A stretch of DNA of 64,000 bases from Tipula vernalis (Eukaryota > Arthropoda > Insecta > Diptera > Tipulidae), in NCBI GenBank assembly GCA_958295665.1, contig OY282558.1, forward strand, positions 18,165,409 to 18,229,408. The letters are read 5' to 3'. Position numbers and translations under genes: made by a program. A model generated the notes under the pieces. That model made no database searches. It saw only the letters and a list, made by a program, of their open reading frames with translations, and was not told where the DNA came from. Below, one piece after another: positions 1-11,000 of this stretch; position 1 is the stretch's first letter, and every line of letters begins with the position of its first letter.

Positions 1-360
1 CTATCAGAATCCAGGCCAATTTTAAAAGATATAAAGTTCAGACGGCTTTTATCCAAACCCCTTGCAACAAGTTCGTGGCATTCAACATTTCCAGTAGGAA
101 TTTGTAATTTGGAATAAATGTGTTTTTTTTTATCATCGCACGTAGTAGTTGGTTTGAAGCTATTAGAGACGTGCAAGTACTTTTCGGGCTTCACCATTTC
201 CAACTTGGACTGTTGGACATCGGTACCAGCAATCACAGTTTGCAAACCATCCTATATCACCGAATGAACATTTCCTAAAGCTGTGGTGTTAACACTATTC
301 GCCGATGTACCAGCTAACAACTTACTAGATACTACCTGGATCATCAGAGATTGTAATAAT
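1..360 (-). pseudogene. Coding relic at the left edge, probably transposon-derived
   Basis: Read on the minus strand from about 360 down to 1, one frame stays open except for one stop near 250. It resembles a protein end with the segment ECHELVARGLDKSRLNFISF. From memory this style of segment occurs in repeat-encoded insect proteins of gag-like or PHD-like type, but I cannot name the family. The reading continues past the window edge, so the start or end may lie outside. No start codon, splice site or partner domain is visible. It could equally be the end of a host exon. Confidence 0.25.
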
Positions 361-419
361 TATTGATGACAGCGGTGAATGTTTACGCAATCGTTACAAA
401 TAAATTTAATATTAGACGA

Positions 420-660
420 ATTATTACATTTAGGCACAATTTAGAATCCCATTTCCATCGTAAATGTCGAATTTCATCAAAATCGCTAAAGATATAGGCA
501 AGTTCCACCATACTTGGCTATATTTCATAGTTTAATCTAAAAACGATTTGGGGATCCCAATTCCATCGTACATGTTGAATTTCATCATGATCGGTTAAGA
601 AATAATCAATTTTTACACCACGTGACAAAATTCCAGAATCTCATCTAAAAATCAATTTAG
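420..660. repeat. Dispersed tandem repeat, about 110-bp unit
   Basis: Two related units share the pattern 'GAATCCCATTTCCATCGTA' followed by 'GAATTTCATCA' and 'ATCGGTTAAGAAAT'. Related copies lie at 32600-33135 and, in the other orientation, at 25180-25280. There is no coding potential. Shared dispersed units point to a non-autonomous repeat family. Confidence 0.5.
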
Positions 661-982
661 CCATACTGACAAAGTACACGATAATAAACCCATATAACAA
701 TGAAAACCCATTGTCAGTTTCATAAATTCACTTTATTTTCATATAAACATATGAAGGTACAAATGTACCAGCCAGATAAAGGTTAACAAAATAATAAATA
801 AACATAAATTTCCTTTCTTCACCGGTCATGACTCAATAAATACCAGGTTAGCTCTAAATATGTAAAGATCATTTTATTTTATTTTTTGTGACGACACACA
901 ATTCTAGAGCACGTGGTAGAATTGTATGACGTCACGAACACGTGACTCGAACGATCGAGCTAACCTTCACCCCTATTATGAT

Positions 983-1102
983 TCATGAGTCGATCGACAC
1001 ACGACTCTGTATTGCGTTTTCGTTTTATCCATTTCATAAAAACAATACGAAAAAGTAAAAGGCAACAGAGAGTCGTGTCGATTGTCGATCGGCTCGGTGG
1101 TG
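983..1102. repeat. Imperfect 120-bp inverted repeat (hairpin)
   Basis: The left arm contains GTCGATCGACACACGACTCT and the right arm AGAGTCGTGTCGATTGTCGA. They are complementary apart from a short indel. Pairing appears to continue inward through CGTTTTCGTTTTA against GAAAAAGTAAAAG, leaving a short loop near 1040. It could be a tiny MITE or an RNA hairpin. The sequence gives no evidence of transcription. Confidence 0.5.
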
Positions 1103-1806
1103 TTCCAGCGCCTACTAACTCCTTCAATACACGAAAATTTATCTGAATAAATATTTTTTACCTCGCTCAAAGCAATCTAACTTTAGTTAGAGAGTAAATT
1201 AACTCAAAGAGCCTATCTAATTTGAATTTTTGTTTGTTCGACATGAGACATCTCTTTGAGATCTTATATAGTATTTTGCTGATAGTTTAAATTCCATTTT
1301 TCTCACCGGTAAATTTTTCATGGTGGGAGAATGGAATACGCCGACGAAATCGCCGAAAAGTTTAAATGTGGTGCGAGAGCATGTGCCATACAGAAGATTG
1401 TGATTCTACCAATATTTGCACAAATTTGGTAACTGTTAAATAACTAAATTCTCTGGCTGAACATGTAAATCATAATTATTCCAGTCGTTCAAATCTCCAC
1501 CATCCGAAAAATCAAATCACACAACAAAACAAAAAGTCAACCATGTTTAATTTTCTAATTTTTACTTCATTCGATTTGGGTTAGGCTACCTAAACTTAAA
1601 GTAAATACATAAAAACAAATCACAATAATACTACGTACATACACGGAATCGAGTGTCATTTAGACAATTCAATTTGTTAAGTCAGAACGAGAAACGAGGA
1701 AGGCCCCAGTGATGCTATAGATTAGAGAAACCAGTGCCGAAAGAACAGCTTGCAGAGTTACTAAATGCGAGAAATTTTAAATACATGTATGTGAAGTTGG
1801 CCCAAA

Positions 1807-2040
1807 ATGTATCCCAAAAAACGCAGGGGTAACACTAAAATAAAAATTTTCTTCATGATTAAGTGTCAGCCCAAAAAAAGGTTTATCGTGATACAACTTA
1901 ATATGTCAGCCCAACAAAAGACAAAAAAATTCTTCATACTTTGGTGTCAGCCCAAAAAAATGTCTATCATGATAGCAAAATTTATCACGACAGACTCTCA
2001 GCCAAAAAATAAAACTATCATGGGAAAGTCAACATACTAG
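1807..2040 (+). repeat. Short direct repeats marked by GTCAGCCCAAAAAA
   Basis: Four degenerate copies of a block starting 'CAGCCCAAAAAA' and followed by 'ATCATGATA'-like sequence lie just inside the left terminus of the foldback element. Spacing is about 50-65 bases. An open frame across the block (77 codons) is lysine-rich and looks like a by-product of the A-rich repeats rather than a gene. Confidence 0.45.
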
Positions 2041-2107
2041 AATAACTAAGGAGAACTTTGTAAATTTTCGAAATTCAACTGGATATTTTCCCAAGCACTG
2101 TATTGTT

Positions 2108-2431
2108 TGTTTGTTTGATTTCTTGATTTATTTTTTACCGTCCTTCTTTACGCCTGGAGTAGCCAAATTGAGGACGGGCGGCTACAGATCCGTCTTTTGA
2201 AAAACACCTGCACATTGCATTGCTTTATGCAAACCTGTAGTGCTGACATGAAAGGTGGGTCGGCCCATGGATTCTGCACTCTGAACAGGGGGTCATAGAT
2301 GTGTTTATCTTCATCACCGATCGTAATCAGATGATGAAAAATGCCTTTTGCATCCCGCCCCTATAGAGATTCGAACCCGGTACCTCCCGATCCAACCGCC
2401 GCAGCTTTAACCACTGCGCCGTTTGCTCGGT
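2108..2431 (-). mobile_element. tRNA-derived SINE with 15-bp target duplication
   Basis: On the minus strand the head, near 2430, carries an A-box-like GCGCAGTGGTTAAAGC and a B box GGTTCGAATC spaced as in a tRNA gene. The body follows, and the tail ends in a simple CAAA-type repeat near 2108. The insertion is flanked by the exact duplication AAGCACTGTATTGTT at 2093-2107 and 2432-2446, as expected for LINE-driven retroposition. It sits inside a 174-bp unit of the foldback element. An intact unit at about 3290 shows the uninterrupted target. Confidence 0.85.
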
Positions 2432-2446
2432 AAGCACTGTATTGTT

Positions 2447-3235
2447 GGCACCACGCTCCCATGATTTTTTATTAGGCCTATCAATTGTGTACACTTTGGA
2501 ACATTTTCAGAATTTTGTGATGGGGATAGCATGGTCAAATGTGGCCGGAAATCCTTGTGAGCCAAATTTAATTTGATTTTTGCATTTCTACCAAAAATTT
2601 TCTCAAGTAATGAGTTGTTGGCACTAATCTCTCCATGATTTTTTATTAGGCCTATCAATTGTGAGTACTCTGAAATATTTTCGGAATTTTGTGATGGGGT
2701 GGCATGGTGGCATAGCATGGTCAAATATGGCCGGAAATCCTTGTGAGCCAAAATTAATTTGATTTTTGCAATTCTACCGAGTATTTTCTCAAGTAATATG
2801 TTGTTGGCACCAATATCCCGAAGATTTTTAATTAGGCCTTTCAATTGTGAGTACTCAGAAACATTTTCAAAATTTTGTAATTGGGATAGCATGGTCAAAT
2901 ATGGCCGGAAATCCTTGTGAGCCAAATTTAATTTGATTTTTGCAATTCTACCGAGTCTTTTATCAAGTAATGTGTTGTTGGCACTATACTCCTCATGATT
3001 TTTTACTAGGCCTAGGAATTGTGAGTACTCTGAAACATTTTCAGAATTTTGTGATGGGGATAGCATGGTCAAATATGGCCGGAAATCGTTGTGAGCCAAA
3101 TTTAATTTGATTTTTGCAATTCTATCGAGTATTTTCTCAAATAATGTGTTGTTGGCACGAATCTCTCTATGATTTTTAATTAGGCCTATCAATTGTGAGT
3201 ACTCTGAAATATTTTCAGAATTTTGTGATGGGGAT
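2447..3235 (-). repeat. Tandem array of 174-bp units with an open frame (minus arm)
   Basis: GGCCGG marks occur near 2543, 2729, 2903 and 3077, so the unit is 174 bp (58 codons), with one unit carrying 12 extra bases. The minus-strand frame stays open through more than four units and encodes repeated segments such as AKIKLNLAHKDFRPYLTML and GLIKNHGEI. No start signal, domain match or partner gene supports a real protein. It may be a satellite whose length happens to be a multiple of three, or a decayed repeat protein. Confidence 0.65.
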
Positions 3236-3244
3236 TTTATACCA

Positions 3245-3640
3245 GAGTATACACAACTGATATGCCTAATAAAAAATCATGGGGAGATTGGTGCCAACAA
3301 TACAGTGCTTGAGGAAATACTCAGTTGAATGGCGAAAATCAAATTAAATACGACTCACAAGGATTTCCGGCCATATTTGAACATGCTATCCCCATCACAA
3401 AATTCTGAAAATGTTCCAGAGTACTTACAATTCATAGGCCTAATAAAAAATCATCGGGATATTGGTGCCAACAACACAGTGCAAATTAAATACGACTCAC
3501 AAGGTTTTGCGGCCATATTTGACCATGCTATCCCCATGACAAAACTCTGAAAAAGTTTCAGAGTACTTACAATAGATAGGCCTAATAAAAAATCACCGTG
3601 AGATTGGTGCCAACAACAGAAATCTTCAGAAATATTCAGT
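3245..3640 (+). repeat. Inverted arm of the 174-bp array
   Basis: About two and a third copies of the same 174-bp unit lie in the opposite orientation to 2447-3235. The coding-like segment HKDFRPYLNMLSPSQNSENV appears on the plus strand here. One unit has lost an internal stretch before the second AAATTAAATACGACTCACAAGG. Together the two arms can form a long stem. Confidence 0.65.
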
Positions 3641-3863
3641 TAAATTTCGCTGTAAAATGTTTTTATCTATTCTTAATTTTCACTGCCATCTTTTCAACTC
3701 AACTAATAGTTGAGAAAGAAATTTATTATAGCAATCTATCGTGACATTACATGGTCTATTATTTTTTTCTCATCATAATTTACTTTGTTTCATAAGATTT
3801 GAAGTGGTGTTGCCAACGTTAACTATTATAATTTTTTGTGATAGAATTATGGGCCAACTTCAC

Positions 3864-5920
3864 GAAGGTGTAATTACGCCAATGCATTTATAGTAAATAA
3901 ACAACGATCCCAATCTGCTTTGTTTTTCTAACGGATTGTCAGGCGTTTGAAAATCTGCTGTAAAAAGCAGTACCTATAATTTCGAGAAATCTCGAGAGTG
4001 ATCAATTGTGCTGCTAGCTCGTAATTTTAAAATTCAACATCTTTAGAGTGTGTAAGTACATATATGGTAATTAAAAAAAGTTTATGTCACTTCCGAGTGT
4101 CATCAGAATGACACGTATTTGAAAAATAATTTCAACGCTTAAACTTACCAAAATTAAACCATACTTGTGTTTGCATTTCATTCTCATACAAGTATTTGTG
4201 CAGGCCGTAGTCGGATTCAAGTACTTAACATAATTTTCAATAATCCTTCCATAATTCATACAATCAATCCTTCGAAATCCGGTTCCTCAAAACCGTAAAA
4301 AAATTTACCTTCCGATATACTAGAATCCCACCACCAATTCTCTTTCAATCGCAACATTCAATGGCTTAAAGAAAAATATCTTCACACAGTCTCAGCTAAA
4401 CTCTTAAGTCGAAAAGATTAATTTTGAATATTTTGTTTTGTTTTGTGTGTGTATTTTAAATACATTCGTGCTTATAATAAAAAAAAAAAAAAAAAAATAT
4501 TTTAAATTAGTTTTGTGAATTTTGTAGTGACAAATTTTCGAAGTTTATTTTATTTTGTTATAATAGTAAAGAAAAAAAAATTGTGATTGTTAAGAAATTA
4601 AAAAATAAAAACAAAAAAAAAAGGTGAAAAAAGAGAAATCGAATAACGGTGGATTTTGATATTAAAAACAAAAACAACAACATAATTTTTTTAAATCAGA
4701 CAACCATAATAAGACTCTATTTCTAAACTCTATACGATATATTGGATATTCTTCATCGTCGATAACATCTTCATATTAGTGTCTTATATATTGATTATCA
4801 CCATTTTCTTACTTAGCTACATAAATAAAAATAAAAAATTAAATTGTGTTAACAACTACACCAAAGAAAAAAGTTTAAATAGTTGTGGTTTAAGTATAGT
4901 GGTTTAAGAGTGTTAAAAATTCGTCATTTATATGACGCAACTTACATGATTTACCTGTATCATGAACTAATGGATAAATAAAGTAAGTGTGTAAAACAGT
5001 AAAGATACTCATCCACTAAGTTCTATTTAATTAAGAAACAGATTTGATTTATTCGGGTATTTGTACTGATTGGAAAAAAAAAATGAATCAAATTTAATGA
5101 ACACGAAGAATAAGATGATGGAAAAAAGAAAATATAAATTACTTTACTTGCTAGTGTACATACAAATGTGTGTAAGCCGTCGCTGCAACGCTTTCTTTTG
5201 GAAAGTGAAAGAAATAAAAAACTAAAAAAATTATGTGCAACTGAAATAGTTTTATATATTATATGAGATGCTGCGCGCGATATACATAATTGTTTGTTTA
5301 AGGTCACCTTTGAATATGGTGGTTAAGATATGCGATTAGAAATTGTAGCCGGATAATTATAGTTTGACATTGGGTACGACTAGACACGATTATGATCTCA
5401 TCCATGCAATATATACGACTAATACGGGCATTGTCCAAACTAGTTGTATATATACAAATATAATTTACACGAATTATCGCTATATTACCAAACATATTGC
5501 AAAACTTCTCGCAATCCCTCTATCTTAAATTTTAATGCTATAAAATTTATAGAGTTTAATTGGCACTTAAATTACAGCCTCTTACATTTGTGTGCGAAAC
5601 GACTATACACTTGCTCAATAATTATATACATTTTATGATATCATTTTTACATCTACTTAATGTAAATAAAACTATAAATTAAGTAGATAGTTTACACGAT
5701 GGGTGAACTGGACTACTGTAATCAAATAATAAATTGTTTTTGTTAAGAAATTACTGTACAAGTTCTTCTTCAAGTAAAATTCAAGCTTTTTGAATCTGTA
5801 GATATTTTTACGGGCCTCGAAAATCTCATCTAAAGTACTAATCCCTATTTCTAGATTAGAATAACCTTATTCGAGTTGGCGGATGTCTCAAAAGTTATGC
5901 TCTTCCTTATACTGTCAAAT
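3864..5920. other. AT-rich non-coding stretch
   Basis: No gene, splice-consistent exon set or structural RNA was recognised. The stretch 4430-4860 is dense in A and T homopolymers, including a 19-base A run near 4480. It has the texture of an insect 5' untranslated exon or intron, but no downstream coding exon can be tied to it. Short open frames here have no recognisable content. Confidence 0.4.
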
Positions 5921-5934
5921 TCACATTAATAATA

Positions 5935-6100
5935 TTTTTTGATTATGACAACAGATATTCGTACGCAGGTCCACAAACACTACTGGCGGCAATTCGTCAA
6001 GAATACTGGCCAATTAATGGAAGAAGCTTGGCAGCAAAGATGTTTCGAACTTGCTTTAGATGTTTTCGAGCAAGGCCATTACAGAAAGATCTGTATATGT
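5935..6100 (+). pseudogene. BEL/Pao integrase fragment
   Basis: One frame encodes AGPQTLLAAIRQEYWPINGR followed by a CFRC pair and ARPLQKDL. This is the zinc-binding amino-terminal part of a BEL/Pao integrase, where an LHAGPQ-type stretch, the YWP motif and a C-x2-C pair are standard. The usual histidine just before AGP is replaced by tyrosine. Nothing else of the polyprotein is nearby, so this is a short relic. Confidence 0.7.
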
Positions 6101-6789
6101 TACATTAGTACATAAGTATTTGAATAAATTCTCATCTGTACGTATTCGTGTTCAGTCTTTCGAATAAAGTAATATTAAAATGAATATTGGTTTATATCTT
6201 CAACTCAGTGTTTCTTTTATTGTGCCTTCGTTTTTTTTGGGTCTTCAACTAAATGTTCGTCTACAATCTTCAACTAACTGTTTTGCTACAAATCTACAAC
6301 AAAGTGTCCACCTTCAGAAATAAAAATAAGTGCTACAAGCCATGCATTTGTCCACCGCCCAAAAAGGTTGGGATCGCAATTTTATCAGCATTTTATATTT
6401 TATTTTGTTTTTGTAAATTCTAAAGTATTAGAAACCTAATTTATGTTAGATACACAGTTCAGAGTACGCCTTTCGATTGTTTATGGAAAATAGTTACATT
6501 GTAACTTGTAATTTCTGGTGCAGTTGGCTGAAGTAAGTAATAACAGTCTTTAAAACTATTCCTCATAGAAAATTTTAAATGGTGTCCAACTGCATGTGAG
6601 TGGTTCGACCAAAATTATTTTTAAATGTCGCACAATTTTTGCAGCACGGTTCAAGCGTCATATCTATATTAACATTCTAAGCGGATTATGATTGCCAGTG
6701 ATGTGCTAAGTTACTTAATAAGTTTATAACTGCCGGGTTGAACCGCCCATTTAGCAGCTTGAAATTTCAGAAAAATTTAATTTCCTATT

Positions 6790-7009
6790 TGTCAAGATAG
6801 AAATAAAAATATCGCACTATCAAAACATTAATTAGTTATGATGTTCACCAATAGGGTGGATTGAATCTTCTATTTTATTCTACTATTTTTTTTAAAAGTG
6901 GAATGACAAGAAACGTGTGTGCACATCATTCTATAATTATAATAATTATAATAATAATAAATATCAAATAGAAAATATTACACAACCTGGTTTAAAATAG
7001 TATCCAACA
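6790..7009 (+). repeat. Left LTR of the copia element
   Basis: This 220-bp repeat starts TGTCAAGATAG and ends TATCCAACA. It contains an AT-rich ATAATTATAATAATTATAATAA stretch that is also in the right LTR. Promoter and poly(A) signals would lie here by family analogy; I did not place them. Confidence 0.93.
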
Positions 7010-7023
7010 GGTTATGGGCCCAG
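7010..7023 (+). promoter_or_regulatory. Copia primer binding site
   Basis: GGTTATGGGCCCAG starts immediately after the left LTR. The sequence agrees with the Drosophila copia primer site, which pairs with the internal cut end of initiator tRNA-Met; this is recalled from the family rather than tested. Confidence 0.75.
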
Positions 7024-7185
7024 GTATCGCCAGTAACAAATCATAAGCGATAAACAGTGTAATTAAATTCGTAATTAGTAATTTCTCCATCGAAAATAAA
7101 TTGGCAGCCATCTTTTATGATCGCATAAAGTTCGCGACATATATAATAATTTTTTGTGAAGTTAAAAATATTATTGAACGTTATA

Positions 7186-8061
7186 ATGGCTGATGACAAA
7201 ATTGATGTTATGAGCATCACGAAATTTGATGGACGAAATTACAGGCAATTGAAATTTCAAATGACTTGTGCACTCAAAGCAAAAGGATTGCATGATATTG
7301 CAAATGGCGTTAAAGTAATGCCCGAAATTGACAAAGCAAATGAGCGTCAAAACTGGATAAAACAAGATGCAATAGCAATGTTCACATTAACTTCCGCAAT
7401 GAATTTGGACCAAATCGCGCTCATTGAAAACTGTGAATCATCGAACGAAATTTTCACCAAATTGAATTCAATATATGAGCAAAAAAGTGAAACAAATAAG
7501 ATGCTGGTACACGAAAGGTTTCATCAATATAAAATGGATTTAAATGATTCGATCTCGCAACACATTGCGAAAGTTGAAAATCTTGCAAAACAAATAAAGG
7601 ATACAGGTGAAAACTTAAGTGACATTGCAATAATGACAAAAATATTAGGAAGTCTTCCAACCAAATATAGAAGTTTGAAACAAGCATGGTTATCAATGGA
7701 TGAAACAAAGCAAACCATACCGAATCTCACAGCAAAATTATTAGATGAAGAGGCGAGCCTGACATCATACGAAGATACAGAAACTGCATTATCAGTTTCC
7801 ACCCGAGGGTCGAGTAAGCCAAATACAAATTCACACCATCCGAAATACAATAAGGGTAAGCGGCCTAATGTAACCTGCTACAATTGCCAGAAAAAGGGGC
7901 ATTTTGCCAGTGTCTGTCGAGCTCCAAAGAAATTACGAAATGAAAAATCATCAGAAAGTAAGGAGAAAAATACCCAGTCAAATGTTTCAGCATTTACGAT
8001 CGATATCAATAATACAATGTTAAATACATTTGACGATAATGAATTCTGGATCATGGGATAG
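7186..8061 (+). CDS. Copia Gag (nucleocapsid polyprotein)
   Basis: This encodes the 291-residue structural protein that packages element RNA into cytoplasmic particles. The start chosen is the ATG at 7186 (MADDKIDVMSITKFDG); the frame is open further up only through non-ATG codons. The N-terminal half has the UBN2/copia-type gag layout, with W residues and the segment NKMLVHERFHQYKMDLND. One zinc knuckle, CYNCQKKGHFASVC (C-x2-C-x4-H-x4-C), lies near residues 230-245 before a basic tail. The frame ends at TAG 8059-8061, just as the protease should begin. In Drosophila copia, gag and pol share one frame, so the stop here results from a one-base difference near 8055-8057. Confidence 0.92.
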   Translation: MADDKIDVMSITKFDGRNYRQLKFQMTCALKAKGLHDIANGVKVMPEIDKANERQNWIKQDAIAMFTLTSAMNLDQIALIENCESSNEIFTKLNSIYEQKSETNKMLVHERFHQYKMDLNDSISQHIAKVENLAKQIKDTGENLSDIAIMTKILGSLPTKYRSLKQAWLSMDETKQTIPNLTAKLLDEEASLTSYEDTETALSVSTRGSSKPNTNSHHPKYNKGKRPNVTCYNCQKKGHFASVCRAPKKLRNEKSSESKEKNTQSNVSAFTIDINNTMLNTFDDNEFWIMG

Positions 8062-11000
8062 TGGTGCATCCGCCCATATGACTCATAAATTGGAATACTT
8101 CCACACATTTGAGGAAATTAAAGACGACACGACCGTCAAACTTGGAAATAACCAAGAGCTAATGGTGAAAGGAAAAGGAACTGTCAACATTCAAAAGCTG
8201 TTATCCGGAACTTGGCATGATTCCACATTTATTCCGGGACTGAAGAAAAATTTATTTTCGGAAGGCGTCATTACCTCAAAAGGTATGAAAATAATCAAGT
8301 CAGGCAGCACCGCAGAAATTTTTAACGATTCAAAATTAGTTGCAACTGCAATAAAGGAACCTAATAATCTCTACAAACTACACTTTCGAACAATGATCAA
8401 CTCGGAAGCTAATACTGCCCATTCAAATGCTGTAGATAATTTAAAGATGTGGCATGAGAGACTTGGTCACATAAGTAACAAAACACTACTGGGATTAGTG
8501 ACAAGTGGATCAATCAAAAACATTGACGTCTCCAACATTAAAAATTTCTTTTGTGAGGCATGTACATATGGTAAACAGCATAAGTTACCATTTAAGACAA
8601 AGGTAAATCGAGAGACAAAACCAGGAGAGTTTATTCATAGTGACATTTGTGGACCTATGTCGACATCATCAATTCAAGGTGCGAATTACTTCATCTTATT
8701 CAAAGATAATTGTTCTGGATATCGTGTTATATTTTACATAAATCACAAATCGACTGAATTCGTCAACTTGGCGAAAAATAGGTTTGGCGAACATCCCAAA
8801 GTTCTACACATCGATAATGGCAAAGAATATTGCAACAGAGATTTCAATGAGTACCTAAAGAAAACCGGTATCATTCTAGAAACAACTGGTCCATATACCC
8901 CAGAGCAAAATGGAAAAGCAGATAGGGAAATGCGAACCATTGTTGAATGTGCTCGTTCCATGTTATACACAAAGGATCTGCCAACTTATTTATGGGCAGA
9001 AGCCGTTAACACCGCTGTTTACATTCTAAACAGAACCCCAAATACGCAGTCACCGAATTCCTCACCATATGAGAAATGGACCGGCAAAAAGGCTGAATTT
9101 GATCACATCAAGACTTTTGGTTGTGATGCATATATGCATGTGCCGAAAGAACTACGAAACAAACTGGCACCTAAAAGTAAGAAATTAATGTTTGTTGGAT
9201 ATGATGGAAATTCCAAAAACTATCGTCTTTACGACACAGAAACGAGAAGGATTAAAATATCAAGAAACGTGATATTTAATGAAACAGCATCTGTGGTCTT
9301 CCCAAGACAAAATAATGTTCAAATAAAAATATCTGAAATCAACTCAGAAAACAATGAAGTTATTCCTGACATCGATGAGGCTGAAGAAATTAACCTGCAA
9401 AACGAAGTAAACATGGAAGGTGAATTGATTAAAAGTCAAATTGAACATTTTAAGCCAAGTGATCACAATTCACATGCATTACGTGATCGCAGAAATATTA
9501 AGCCACCTGCACGATATGACCTAAATATGGTTGAGATTAAAATTCCTCAAACATATGAAGAAGCTATGGCCAGTCCAGAAGCAGAACAGTGGTCCAAATC
9601 TATCAATGAGGAATTGGAGGCATTAGAAAAGAACAACACTTGGAGTATTGTTACATTATCGTCTGGTAAGCGTACAATAGGATCTAGATGGGTATTTAGA
9701 CTCAAACACCATCCAAATGGAGAAATATCTAGATATAAATCTCGATTATGTGCAAAAGGATTTGCTCAGAAAGAGGGCGTTGATTATAATGAGACATTCG
9801 CGCCAACCATTCGATTTGATTCGATAAGATTGTTGCTCGCCATGGCAGCACAAAACGATTTTGAAATAATGCAATTTGACATTAAAACTGCATTTTTATA
9901 TGGTGACCTTCAAGAGGAAATTTACATCAAGCCACCAAAAGGATTTGAAATTGAAGCAAACAAAGTGTGCAAACTTTCCAAATCACTATACGGATTAAAA
10001 CAGGCATCCTACTGTTGGAATAAAAAGTTTCATAACTTTTTGAATGAATTCGGATTTGTCCAAAGCAATGCGGACAAATGTGTATACAGAGGATACTTCA
10101 ACAAAAACGAAAAAGTGCTATTGGAACTATACGTCGATGATGGCTTGGTGATTGCAGAAACAGGAGAAGCATTGCATATTGTACTGAATCATTTAAAGGA
10201 TTCATTCGAAATTAAATTTGATCATCCGGACTGCTTTGTTGGCATGCAGATTGAAAGAAACCGTTTAGAACGAACGATATTTATTCACCAAACGAGCTAT
10301 ATTAAAAACATCATCAAAAGATTCAATCATGACACAGCAAAACCCATAAGTGTTCCAGCCGATTCACATGCACATTTGAGTTCAAGTGATGACAGCGAAA
10401 AAGGGGAGATCGCAGTTCCGTATCGCGAGGCTGTTGGCTCATTAATATTTGCAGCAACAGTAAGTCGGCCAGACATTTCATATGCAGTGGGAGTCGTGAG
10501 CAGATTTTTGAATAAACATACGAACTCACATTGGAATGCTGTAAAGAGAATAATTAAATACCTCATTGGAACATCGGATCACGGGATTTTATACAAACGT
10601 ACTCAAAGCACATTCGTAGACTTAGTTGGATATTCTGATTCAGACTTTGCGAACGGTCTGGATACTCGACGATCAACTACAGGCTACATCTTTACCATCA
10701 ACAATGGACCAATTACATGGTCAAGTAAACGACAACGTACGGTAGCGCTTTCCACAACTGAATCCGAATACATGGCAGCATCAGAAGCTACAAAAGAAGT
10801 TATTTGGTTACGCCAATTACTACAGGATATCGATAATCCTGTGACTGAACCGTCAGTAATATTTGTGGACAACCAAAGTGTTATACGTCTCATTTATAAT
10901 GCTGAATTTCATAAGAGGACAAAGCACATAGATGTGCGATATCATTTCATTCGAGAAAAACTAGAAAATGATGAAATTAACATTCAGTACAAATGCACTG

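Larger units (their letters stand above)
1791..3863. mobile_element. Foldback-like element with terminal inverted repeats
   Basis: The ends GTGAAGTTGGCCC (1791-1803) and GGGCCAACTTCAC (3851-3863) are perfect inverted repeats, with weaker pairing for about 12 more bases. Inside are a short direct-repeat block (1810-2030, unit marked by GTCAGCCCAAAAAA), a SINE insertion, and two oppositely oriented arrays of a 174-bp unit (2447-3235 minus, 3245-3640 plus) that would fold into a large stem. No transposase is present and no clear target duplication was found, so mobility would depend on another element. The family is unknown to me. Confidence 0.55.

Noticed and set aside
2407..3192. 261-codon frame as a protein-coding gene
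   Set aside because: The frame exactly follows the 174-bp tandem units and their multiple-of-three length. No domain, start context or homologue was recognised, so it is reported as a repeat, with the coding possibility kept as a finding.
10323..10893. Minus-strand open frames inside copia pol
   Set aside because: They are shadows of the intact plus-strand pol frame and have no domain content.
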